This document shows positions 14,548 through 21,100 of a DNA stretch of 21,100 nucleotides, one piece after another; position 1 is the first letter of the stretch, and each line of letters begins with the position of its first letter. The stretch lies in assembly GCA_003170875.1 (NCBI GenBank), contig PMYJ01000120.1:9528-30627 (forward strand), in the 5' to 3' direction. The stretch comes from Candidatus Dormiibacterota bacterium (lineage in GTDB: Bacteria > Chloroflexota > Dormibacteria > Aeolococcales > Aeolococcaceae). The translations under genes were made by a program, and so were the position numbers. A model generated the notes under the pieces. That model saw only the letters and a list, made by a program, of their open reading frames with translations. It did no database searches and had not been told where the DNA came from.

Positions 14548-17229
14548 ATGACCTTCGACGCCTTTCTCCAGCAACTCCCCGACGCCGATCCCGACGAGAC
14601 CGCGGAGTGGCTGGAATCACTCGACAACCTGGTCGCCACGGAGGGCGCGAGCCGGGCTCGGTACGTCATCGGCAAGCTGCTGGCCCGGGCCAAGCGCCTC
14701 CAGGTCGGCATCCCGGCGATGGTCCAGACGGCCTTCATCAACACCATCCCTCCCGAGGAGGAGCCCTGGTTCCCCGGCGACGAGGAGATGGAGCGCCGCA
14801 TCCGCAGGATCGTCCGCTGGAACGCGGCGGTCATGGTGGCACGGGCAAACAAGAAGTTCGACGGCATCGGCGGCCACCTCTCCACCTACGCGTCGTCGGC
14901 ATCCCTCTACGAGGTCGGCTTCAACCACTTCTTCCGGGGCAAGGACGACGGCAGGCCGGGGGACCAGGTCTTCTATCAGGGGCACGCCGCCCCGGGCATC
15001 TACTCCCGCGCCTTTCTCGAGGGCCGGCTCAGCAAGGACCAGCTCGACCACTTCCGCCGCGAGACGGCGGGACGCGGCCTGAGCTCGTATCCGCACCCGC
15101 GGCTCCTTCCCGAGTTCTGGGAGTTCCCGACGGTCTCCATGGGCATCGGGCCCCTCAACGCGATCTACCAAGCACGATTCAATCGCTACCTCTACAACCG
15201 TCAGCTGGTCGACACCTCGGAGTCGCGCGTCTGGGCCTTTCTCGGCGACGGCGAATGCGACGAACCGGAGGCGATCGGCGCCCTCTCCCTGGCCGCGCGC
15301 GAGGGGCTCGACAACCTCACCTTCGTGATCTCCTGCAACCTGCAGCGCCTCGACGGTCCGGTCCGGGGCAACAGCAAGGTGATCCAGGAGTTGGAGTCGA
15401 TCTTCCGCGGCGCCGGTTGGAACGTCATCAAGGTCATCTGGGGCAGAGAGTGGGATCCGCTGCTCGCCCAGGACACCGACGGCGTCCTGGTCAACCAGAT
15501 GAACATCACCAACGACGGGCACTTCCAGAAGTACGCCGTCGAGTCCGGCGCGTACATCCGCGAGCACTTCTTCGGGCCCGACCCACGGCTCCGCAAGATG
15601 GTGGCCCATCTCTCCGACGACGACCTGCCCCGGCTGCGGCGCGGCGGCCACGACTACCGCAAGCTCTACTCCGCCTACAAGCTGGCGGTGGAGCAGAAGG
15701 AAATCCCGACGGTCATCCTCGCCCACACCATCAAGGGCTGGACGCTGGGCCAGCAGTTCGAGGGGCGCAACGCCACCCACCAGCTCAAGAAGTTCACTGA
15801 GACCGAGCTGCGGGCTTTCCGCGACCGCATCCAGCTGCCCATCACCGACAAGCAGCTATCCGAGGGCCTGCCCCCCTACTACCACCCCGGACCCAAGTCG
15901 CCCGAGGTCGAGTACCTGATGAGCCGGCGGCTCGCCCTGGGCGGCCCAGTGCCGCGACGGAACGTGAAGTCCAAGAAGCTGGACGCTCCCGATGAGAGCG
16001 CCTGGGAGGACTCGTTCAAGGGGTCGGGAGGCCGGGCCGCCTCGACGACGGCCGCCTTCACCGCCATCCTCCGCAACCTCCTCCGCGACAAGAGCATCGG
16101 CCGGCGGATCGTCCCGATCATCCCCGACGAGGCGCGTACCTTCGGCATGGACGGGCTCTTCCGCGAGGTCAAGATCTACGCTGCCCACGGCCAGCAGTAC
16201 GAGCCTGTCGACGCCGAGATGGTGCTCAGCTACAGCGAGGCGAAGGACGGTCAGATGCTCGAGGAGGGCATCACCGAGTCGGGCTCGATGGGCTCCTTCA
16301 CCGCCGCCGGCACCGCCTATTCGACCTTCGGCGAGACGATGATCCCCTTCTACATCTACTACTCGATGTTCGGCTACCAGCGGGTCGGGGATCTGATCTG
16401 GGCCTTCTCCGACTCCCGCGGACGCGGATTCATGCTCGGCGGGACGGCGGGCCGCACCACGCTGAACGGCGAGGGCCTGCAGCACCAGGACGGCCACTCG
16501 CCGCTCCTCTTCTCGGCCCTCCCCCACGTGCGCATCTACGACCCCGCCTACGCCTACGAGCTGGCGGTGATCATCCGCGACGGCGTCCAGCGGATGTGCC
16601 GTGACGACGGTGACGCCCTCTACTACCTCACCCTCTACAACGAGAACACCGTCCAGCCGCCCAAGCCGGACGGCGTGGACGAGGCCATCCTGCGCGGCCT
16701 CTACCTGCTGCGGCCGGCGCCGGTCGAGAAGAAGCACCGGGCCACCATCCTCGCCAGCGGACCGGCGGTAGCGGCAGCGCTCACTGCTCAGGAGCGCCTC
16801 GCCGAGACCAACGACGTCGCCGTGGACGTGTGGAGCGTCACCAGCTACCAGCAGCTCCGCAACGACGCTCTCGAGGTGGAGCGGTGGAACCGGCTGCACC
16901 CAGAGCAGGAGCCGCGCATCTCGCACATCGCGGAGCAGCTCAGGGAGGCGCCGGGACCGGTCGTCGCCGTCACCGACTACCTCAAGGCGGTGTCCGACCA
17001 GGTGGCCCGATTCGTCCGCCAGGACTTCATCCCGCTGGGGACCGACGGCTTCGGCCGGAGCGACACCCGGCAGGCGCTGCGCCGCCACTTCGAAACCGAC
17101 GCCGAGCACGTCACGGTCGCGGTGCTGGATGGATTGGCCCGCGCAGGGGAGATCCCCCGCCACGAGGTCGCGGCCGCGCTGGAGCAGTACGAGATCGACA
17201 CGGAGCTGCCCGAGCCGCGCGTGCGCTGA
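14548..17229 (+). CDS. aceE: Pyruvate dehydrogenase E1 component, homodimeric type
   Basis: Thiamine diphosphate-dependent decarboxylation of pyruvate and acetyl transfer to the lipoyl group of E2, the first step of the pyruvate dehydrogenase complex. 893 residues, close to the roughly 887 of the Escherichia coli enzyme. Conserved blocks include GHLSTYASSASLYEVGFNHFF, FYQGHAAPGIYSRAFLEGRL, LSSYPHPRLLPEFW, the ThDP/Mg site LGDGECDEPEA (232-242; Cys237 where E. coli has Met) continuing into NLQRLDGPVRGN, the loop EGRNATHQLKKF, and in the second half EGLQHQDGHSPL. GAGG stands 4 nt before the ATG, which decides this start against the open frame upstream. No E2 (aceF) or E3 (lpd) gene is adjacent, as is also common in Actinomycetota. 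A small palindrome and possible -10 box precede it. Confidence 0.97.
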   Translation: MTFDAFLQQLPDADPDETAEWLESLDNLVATEGASRARYVIGKLLARAKRLQVGIPAMVQTAFINTIPPEEEPWFPGDEEMERRIRRIVRWNAAVMVARANKKFDGIGGHLSTYASSASLYEVGFNHFFRGKDDGRPGDQVFYQGHAAPGIYSRAFLEGRLSKDQLDHFRRETAGRGLSSYPHPRLLPEFWEFPTVSMGIGPLNAIYQARFNRYLYNRQLVDTSESRVWAFLGDGECDEPEAIGALSLAAREGLDNLTFVISCNLQRLDGPVRGNSKVIQELESIFRGAGWNVIKVIWGREWDPLLAQDTDGVLVNQMNITNDGHFQKYAVESGAYIREHFFGPDPRLRKMVAHLSDDDLPRLRRGGHDYRKLYSAYKLAVEQKEIPTVILAHTIKGWTLGQQFEGRNATHQLKKFTETELRAFRDRIQLPITDKQLSEGLPPYYHPGPKSPEVEYLMSRRLALGGPVPRRNVKSKKLDAPDESAWEDSFKGSGGRAASTTAAFTAILRNLLRDKSIGRRIVPIIPDEARTFGMDGLFREVKIYAAHGQQYEPVDAEMVLSYSEAKDGQMLEEGITESGSMGSFTAAGTAYSTFGETMIPFYIYYSMFGYQRVGDLIWAFSDSRGRGFMLGGTAGRTTLNGEGLQHQDGHSPLLFSALPHVRIYDPAYAYELAVIIRDGVQRMCRDDGDALYYLTLYNENTVQPPKPDGVDEAILRGLYLLRPAPVEKKHRATILASGPAVAAALTAQERLAETNDVAVDVWSVTSYQQLRNDALEVERWNRLHPEQEPRISHIAEQLREAPGPVVAVTDYLKAVSDQVARFVRQDFIPLGTDGFGRSDTRQALRRHFETDAEHVTVAVLDGLARAGEIPRHEVAAALEQYEIDTELPEPRVR

Positions 17230-17251
17230 GGACAGCCCGAGTTCTCCGCGG

Positions 17252-17728
17252 CTAGCCGGTCACCTGGATCACGCTCCCTCCCCCCGCGCTGTAGTCGGGC
17301 ATGGCGACCTTGGTCATCAGGTTGTAGTAGCCGGGCGGCAGATCCTGAGGAAGCTGGATGACGCTCGTCGGAGCGGCCGGGGAACGATCCGTGGTCGTGA
17401 CCGCCGGGGCCCGGAGGGTGTACGCCGACGAGGCACCGCTCTTGAGCGTGGTCACGCTGGCGTACGCCCCCTGCAGGGTGGCGCTCAGCGTCAGGGTGGT
17501 GGCCACGTCCGAGGCGGTACGCGGGCCCGGGCTCACGATCCAGTGCACGACCAGTGCCTCGCCCGGATGGTAGAGCTGGTTGACGTCGCCGTTCTGGCAA
17601 CAGGTCACCGTGTACTGGGTGTAGGAGACGGCGACGGGGACGTTGGATGTCCCGCAACTGCACGCCAGGGCCGCCGCGCCCAGACACCACGCCGTGAGCG
17701 GGAGACGCCGGATCACGGCGTGCATCAT
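17252..17728 (-). CDS. Predicted small lipoprotein, unknown family
   Basis: 158 residues from the first of two adjacent ATGs. Residues 1-22 are a signal peptide (RR followed by a hydrophobic stretch), with a relaxed lipobox ALAC and Cys23 as the likely lipidation site. The mature part is beta-rich with Ser/Thr-rich stretches, a Cys-Cys pair in YTVTCCQNGDVNQLYHPGE (about 39-57) and a C-terminal PPGYYNLMTKV segment that resembles an immunoglobulin-like or transthyretin-like strand. I do not recognise the family. It is convergent with aceE with only 22 bp between stops and no hairpin there. No good Shine-Dalgarno site is seen. The gene lies downstream of the second GNAT gene (54-bp gap) and may be on the same transcript. 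Confidence 0.72.
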   Translation of the reverse strand: MMHAVIRRLPLTAWCLGAAALACSCGTSNVPVAVSYTQYTVTCCQNGDVNQLYHPGEALVVHWIVSPGPRTASDVATTLTLSATLQGAYASVTTLKSGASSAYTLRAPAVTTTDRSPAAPTSVIQLPQDLPPGYYNLMTKVAMPDYSAGGGSVIQVTG

Positions 17729-17782
17729 GCCACCGGGCGGAGCTCGGTCACACGCTGATCCCGCCTGCCGCGAGCCGCCGCG

Positions 17783-18268
17783 TCAGAGCGGCCGCGTCAT
17801 CTCCAATTCCAGCAGGGTCGGGGCGTCCTCGCGCACCGGCTGAGTGGCGCCGGTGCGGACAAAGCCGTGGTGGGCGTAGAGCGCCTCTGCGGGGTCGTTG
17901 CCGACCGAGAGCCAGAGATCGAGCGCCCGAAACGGTCCGGCCGCGGCCCAGGCGATCACAGCGTCCACGAGCAGCCCGCCGATCCCCCGGCACCGCCAGT
18001 CGGGATGCACCCACATTCCGACCAGTTCGGCGTGGCCCGCCACGTCACCGCGGATCCCGGCCGCGGTGCCGACCAGGCCGTGCGGGGCGCTGGCGGCGAA
18101 GGTGGACCTCCGGGTGAGCCGCGCCCGCCAGTCCGCGGGCGTCATCGCCTCCTCGCGGGCGACGTCTGAGCCGAAGGCGCTCGGAGCATCGGCGAGCCCC
18201 GCCAGGCGGATCTCGCGGTACGTGACCCAGTCGGCGGGTCGGAGACGGACGACCGTTATCCCGTTCAC
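17783..18268 (-). CDS. GNAT family N-acetyltransferase
   Basis: A 161-residue single-domain acetyltransferase using acetyl-CoA; acceptor unknown. The N-terminus VRLRPADWVTYREIRLAGL is the usual first strand and helix. Motif A is GMWVHPDWRCRGIGGLLVD (84-102), with R92-x-x-G-x-G binding the CoA pyrophosphate. The C-terminal part has WLSVGNDPAEALYAHHGFVRTG (119-140), where Asn124 and Tyr131 match the conserved N...Y of the family. The start is GTG 18268, with TAGAGT 7 nt upstream and no Shine-Dalgarno site, suggesting a leaderless transcript. It is unrelated in close detail to the GNAT at 3446-3928 and is followed by a lipoprotein gene on the same strand. Confidence 0.9.
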   Translation of the reverse strand: MNGITVVRLRPADWVTYREIRLAGLADAPSAFGSDVAREEAMTPADWRARLTRRSTFAASAPHGLVGTAAGIRGDVAGHAELVGMWVHPDWRCRGIGGLLVDAVIAWAAAGPFRALDLWLSVGNDPAEALYAHHGFVRTGATQPVREDAPTLLELEMTRPL

Positions 18269-18275
18269 GCCGTCG

Positions 18276-18281
18276 ACTCTA
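18276..18281 (-). promoter_or_regulatory. Candidate -10 box for leaderless GNAT transcript
   Basis: Read on the minus strand, TAGAGT ends 7 nt before the GTG start at 18268. No Shine-Dalgarno sequence is present between them. Confidence 0.4.
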
Positions 18282-18304
18282 GGTGGGTGGCCGCGGCGCC
18301 CGTT

Positions 18305-18715
18305 TCAGATGCACGTGTTGGGGATGTCGACGTGCTCGGTCTGTCCGGCGCGCACCGTCACCGCCGTCCACTGCTCGATGCTCGCCGGCGGCGGGAAGTG
18401 AGCGCGGAGGATGTAATCGCCTGGAGGGAGGGGGAAGCGGTAGCTGTCGTTGACGCCGACCCGCTCGGTGGCGACCACCGTCGTCGGGAGGACGGCCACC
18501 GACGACCCCGGTCCGGTGCTGCGCATGTGGATCTGCCCCTTGAGGACGGTGACGATGCCGGCGGCGTAGTGGGGCTCACCCGGGTATCCCAGCGCCGCGC
18601 AGGGGATGATCCCGCCGGTGACGGTGCCGGTGTTCCCACCCGCGCAGCCTGCCGCCGCGACGAGGAGAAGCAGCGCGATCAGCCGGGCCCACCGATGCCC
18701 GAGCGTGGTCATCAT
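18305..18715 (-). CDS. Small lipoprotein with carboxypeptidase-regulatory-like fold
   Basis: 136 residues. A signal peptide with Arg residues, hydrophobic core LIALLLLVAAAG and lipobox AAGC puts the lipid on Cys24. The mature part has the pattern of a small transthyretin/carboxypeptidase-regulatory domain, with FPLPPGDYILRAHF and VTVRAGQTEHVDIP; that fold assignment is a resemblance. Two further cysteines (39 and 135) could form a disulfide. The start ATG at 18715 overlaps the stop of the kelch gene (ATGA, 18712-18715), so it is translationally coupled to it, and both products should sit on the outer face of the membrane. The same strand is open far upstream of 18715, but that region is a shadow of the kelch gene. 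Confidence 0.8.
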   Translation of the reverse strand: MMTTLGHRWARLIALLLLVAAAGCAGGNTGTVTGGIIPCAALGYPGEPHYAAGIVTVLKGQIHMRSTGPGSSVAVLPTTVVATERVGVNDSYRFPLPPGDYILRAHFPPPASIEQWTAVTVRAGQTEHVDIPNTCI

Positions 18716-20022
18716 TCGCCGGCGGTGAAAACGTAACCGTCGCGGTCGCTGGCGAGCGAGGAGGTGCAGTAGAGGATCAGCGCCTGGCCCGTCCACACCG
18801 GTGCCCACGGCAGTCCATTGTCGCAGCCCCCCCACGGCGCGGCCGGCAGGCGCTGCCAGCCGTTGGTCGCCGGGTCGTAAACGCTGGCGTCGCCGGGGAC
18901 GACGTCGGTGGACGGGTCCGACTCGCTGGTCATCTCCGCCCCCGGGTTGAAAGAGAAGAGGGCCGCGCCGGTCCACGCCGCGAGACCCCCGGTGAGCGGG
19001 TCGGTCGGGAGCCTCGTCCAGCTGTTGCCGGCCGGGTCGTACAGAGCGGTGGCCTCTGGAACCCACGGTCCGGGGCAGTCCCCGCAGTTGTCGGGGCTGC
19101 CGCGCACGACGGCGAGCTTTCCGGCCGACAGCGCCTCGGCGACATCGGGCAGCGCGTCGGCCGCCGCCGGGATCAGCGTCCAGGTGCCGGTCTGCTCCGA
19201 GTAGGAGAAGAGATCCACCCCGCCGGCGGGATTCCCTCCTGCAGGGTTGGTCTCCCATTCCGACCAGGCCAGCAGCTCCCCGTCCACCCGGATGGCGGTG
19301 TTCCAGGTCAGCGGGTGTCCGGCGGGAGGGACCGGGGCGGGGATGTGCTGCCACCGATTGGCCGACGGGTCGTAGGCGGCCCCGTCTCCGTAGGTTTGAG
19401 GGGAACCGCCGACCTCCCCGGGTTGGCCGCCCCCACCCGGCTCGCCGCCCAGGACGACGACCTCCGCCCCGGTCCAGAGGGCGGTCGCGTCCCCGCGCGC
19501 CGACAGAGGTGCCGCAGGCAGGACCCGCCATCGATTGGTGGTGGGATCGTAGGCCGCGCCGTCCGCGGTCGGCTCGGACGGCGTGTACCCTCCCCGCTCG
19601 TAGCCTCCCCAGACGACCATCTCCGTGCCGGTCCACACCGCCGCCTGCCCCACCCGCGGTGAGAGGGGTGAGGCGGGCAGCAACCGCCAATCACCGCTCT
19701 CCGGGTCGTAGGCAGCCCCGTCCGCGTGCAGCTGGTGATCCTCTGCACCCGAGGCCCCACCCCAGACGAGCAGCTCGCTACCGGTCCACACCACGGAGGC
19801 ACCGTCGCGGTGAGTGATCGGCGCCGCGGGCAGCGCCGACCACCGGCCTGACATCAGCTGCTCGCTGCTGGCCGCGATCGAGGCCGAGGTGGTGACCGGC
19901 GGCGAGGCGAGACGCGGACCGCCAGGCTCCGCGGGGAGGCTGGATCCCGGGGACGATGTCGCGCCGCTGCAGCCGGCGGTCGCCAGGGCCGCCACGGCGG
20001 CGGCCAGGCGGCGCGAGAACAT
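18712..20022 (-). CDS. Kelch-repeat beta-propeller lipoprotein
   Basis: 436 residues from ATG 20022. The signal peptide MFSRRLAAAVAALATAGC has lipobox TAGC with Cys18 lipidated. After a Ser/Pro linker, about seven propeller blades begin with W-x-x-(L/I)-P: repeated units read like W..LPAAPLS.R..A..WTG.E.VV.GG...GAAYDP.TNR. The first three blades (about residues 61-210) are nearly regular kelch motifs, the middle ones are looser, and the last lacks its closing strand, as in circularly closed propellers. Function is unknown; such propellers bind proteins or glycans. A GTG at 20031 is a longer alternative. ATG 20022 is preferred because TAGCGT stands 7 nt before it, matching other genes here. 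It overlaps the downstream lipoprotein gene by 4 nt, so the two form a unit. Confidence 0.88.
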   Translation of the reverse strand: MFSRRLAAAVAALATAGCSGATSSPGSSLPAEPGGPRLASPPVTTSASIAASSEQLMSGRWSALPAAPITHRDGASVVWTGSELLVWGGASGAEDHQLHADGAAYDPESGDWRLLPASPLSPRVGQAAVWTGTEMVVWGGYERGGYTPSEPTADGAAYDPTTNRWRVLPAAPLSARGDATALWTGAEVVVLGGEPGGGGQPGEVGGSPQTYGDGAAYDPSANRWQHIPAPVPPAGHPLTWNTAIRVDGELLAWSEWETNPAGGNPAGGVDLFSYSEQTGTWTLIPAAADALPDVAEALSAGKLAVVRGSPDNCGDCPGPWVPEATALYDPAGNSWTRLPTDPLTGGLAAWTGAALFSFNPGAEMTSESDPSTDVVPGDASVYDPATNGWQRLPAAPWGGCDNGLPWAPVWTGQALILYCTSSLASDRDGYVFTAGE

Positions 20023-20029
20023 CCGTGGC

Positions 20030-20035
20030 ACGCTA
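20030..20035 (-). promoter_or_regulatory. Candidate -10 box for leaderless kelch transcript
   Basis: Read on the minus strand, TAGCGT ends 7 nt before the ATG at 20022. It favours that start over the GTG at 20031, which lies inside the box. Confidence 0.35.
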
Positions 20036-20055
20036 GCTCAACGCGGCGGCTCTGG

Positions 20056-20664
20056 GTGAGGTTCCCGGCGCTCCGGCCCCGGCGTCGCCGCGACCATCGC
20101 GATACTGCGGAACCAGACGGCACCAGGAGGATCCCGCCCCTGGACGCCACTGCCCCACTGACGATTGCGCAGATCGGCCGGCTGCTCCGGTCCAGCACGG
20201 CGGCCATCGGGGGCGAGGTCGGCGCCGCCTCACCCGACCTGCTGAGCTGGCATCCGGCGCCCGGCGAGTGGTGCGTCAAGGAGGTGCTGGGACACCTGAT
20301 CGAAGCCGATCGCCGCGGCTTCGCCGGGCGTGTCCAGCTGCTCATCGAGCACGCGGACCCGGAGTTGCCGGGCTGGGATCAGGGTGAGGTGGCAGCCGCG
20401 CGCCACGACTGCGATCGCGACGCCGTGGAGCTCCTCCACGAGTTTGTCGCCGGGCGCGACGCGGGCCTTCAGCTCCTGGCACGCCTCACGGTGAGAGACC
20501 TGCAGCGCAGCGGGCGGCATCCCAAGGTGGGTGACCTGACCGTCGGCGACATCGTCAACGAGTGGGTCCACCACGATCGCAACCACCTCAAGCAACTCCT
20601 CGCCAACGTGCAGGCGTATGTCTGGCCGCAGATGGGCGCCGCCCAGGGTTTCAGCGGGGATTAG
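20056..20664 (+). CDS. DinB/YfiT-like four-helix-bundle protein
   Basis: 202 residues from GTG 20056. From about residue 34 it matches the DinB_2 superfamily: helix 1 with IAQIGRLLRSS, the SWHPAPGEWCVKEVLGHLIEADRR block (64-87) and the final WVHHDRNHLKQLL (170-182). The likely metal ligands are His80, His173 and His177. Members include thiol-dependent transferases (bacillithiol or mycothiol linked) and many proteins of unknown role, so no reaction can be assigned. The first 28 residues from the GTG are Arg/Pro-rich and not part of the family. That start lies only 33 bp from the divergent kelch start. A perfect AGGAGG at 20125-20130 precedes an in-frame CTG at 20140, which may be the true start and would give 174 residues. 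Ends in TAG. Confidence 0.85.
   Translation: MRFPALRPRRRRDHRDTAEPDGTRRIPPLDATAPLTIAQIGRLLRSSTAAIGGEVGAASPDLLSWHPAPGEWCVKEVLGHLIEADRRGFAGRVQLLIEHADPELPGWDQGEVAAARHDCDRDAVELLHEFVAGRDAGLQLLARLTVRDLQRSGRHPKVGDLTVGDIVNEWVHHDRNHLKQLLANVQAYVWPQMGAAQGFSGD
20125..20130 (+). promoter_or_regulatory. Strong Shine-Dalgarno before an in-frame CTG
   Basis: AGGAGG lies 9 nt before CTG 20140-20142, in the DinB-like frame, exactly where the conserved domain begins. No ATG, GTG or TTG is in frame nearby. Chance cannot be excluded. Confidence 0.4.
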
Positions 20665-20676
20665 CCCGGTCGCGGG

Positions 20677-21100
20677 TCACGTCGAACGTCGGCGGGCCAG
20701 CGCCAGGAAGGTGGCGTGCGGAACCACGACCTCGCCGCCATGAGCGGCGACGACCGCGCGCAAGGCGTCGAACAACCGATTCCGCGTCTCCTCGGGGAGG
20801 AGGCGGTGATCAGACTGGCTCTCCAGAAGCTCGACGAGACCATCCCCCGTGAGGCTCGCCCGCCAGGGGTAGATCCGCGTGGTCACATCATCGAAGAAGC
20901 CGGCGGCGGTGATCTCGCCGGCCAACTCGTCGCCCTCCTCGTCCTCGCTGCGTTGGGTCAGGCCGGGGAAGCTCGGGTTGCGCGCGTGAAGCTCCGGCGC
21001 CAGGCGGCGGTAGAGGTCGTCCAGCTCGTCCCGAAGGGGTTCGCCCCGCCAGTGGGTCTCGTGCCAGAAGAGCGCCAGCGCCCCGCCCGCGCGCAGCACC
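20677..21100 (-). CDS. SAM-dependent methyltransferase, 3' part (start outside window)
   Basis: The last 140 or so residues of a class I SAM methyltransferase of the Methyltransf_11 type; the SAM-binding N-terminal half lies beyond the window edge. What is visible starts with the post-motif strand VLRAGGALALFW, followed by the variable helical insert, a YPWRASLTGDGLVELLESQSDH segment and the C-terminal GGEVVVPHATFLALARR strand. The arrangement FW..., then SDHRLLPEETR, is common in uncharacterised bacterial methyltransferases, so the acceptor substrate is unknown. It is convergent with the DinB-like gene, with 12 bp between stops and no terminator visible. The first codon visible here is internal and not a start. 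Confidence 0.85.
   Translation of the reverse strand, partial: VLRAGGALALFWHETHWRGEPLRDELDDLYRRLAPELHARNPSFPGLTQRSEDEEGDELAGEITAAGFFDDVTTRIYPWRASLTGDGLVELLESQSDHRLLPEETRNRLFDALRAVVAAHGGEVVVPHATFLALARRRST

Noticed and set aside
18716..19690. Extension of the small lipoprotein frame upstream of 18715
   Set aside because: It runs in a different frame through the kelch gene and is compositionally a shadow. The signal peptide begins at 18715 within an ATGA overlap.

Overview
The window is very GC-rich (by eye about 70%), densely coded on both strands, and carries ordinary chromosomal genes. There is no rRNA, tRNA, CRISPR array, insertion sequence, phage gene or recognisable defence system. The gene families (a YtrA-type GntR/ABC operon with TWRQHR-type permeases, a DUF3417-type glucan phosphorylase, a homodimeric AceE, GAF-GGDEF and kelch lipoproteins) suggest a high-GC Terrabacteria lineage such as Actinomycetota or Candidatus Dormibacterota. 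That placement is inference from gene content; no marker gene settles it. zwf is followed directly by pgl with no opcA between them, which argues against a typical actinomycete.

Layout. 1-2124 (+): 3' part of zwf, then pgl. 2172-7280 (-): one strand run. Read in transcription order it is a GntR repressor, an ABC ATPase and two tandem homologous membrane permeases (start/stop overlaps at the first two junctions, a 4-nt gap at the third), then a GNAT acetyltransferase and a Pro/Gly/Trp-rich single-pass membrane protein. 7400-9068 (+): an unrecognised membrane-anchored protein and rpe. 9178-13158 (-): a glucan phosphorylase followed by a large GT-C/YfhO-like membrane protein. 13446-17229 (+): a GAF/degenerate-GGDEF protein and aceE. 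17252-20022 (-): three small or medium lipoproteins, one of them a kelch propeller, and a second GNAT. 20056-20664 (+): a DinB-like protein. 20677-21100 (-): 3' part of a methyltransferase.

How it fits together. zwf, pgl and rpe are pentose phosphate pathway steps. Glucan phosphorylase releases glucose-1-phosphate that can feed zwf after isomerisation, and AceE makes acetyl-CoA from pyruvate, so central carbon metabolism is the main theme. The ABC operon looks self-regulated by its GntR protein through an imperfect palindrome.

Most notable points. Two long reading frames are each broken by a single in-frame nonsense codon: TAG in the first permease and TGA in the GT-C-like protein. The GGDEF domain has lost its catalytic signature but keeps an RxxD at the I-site position. 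Several genes lack a Shine-Dalgarno site and instead have a TANNNT box 6-7 nt before the start, as expected for leaderless transcripts. I did not find a convincing wholly new system.
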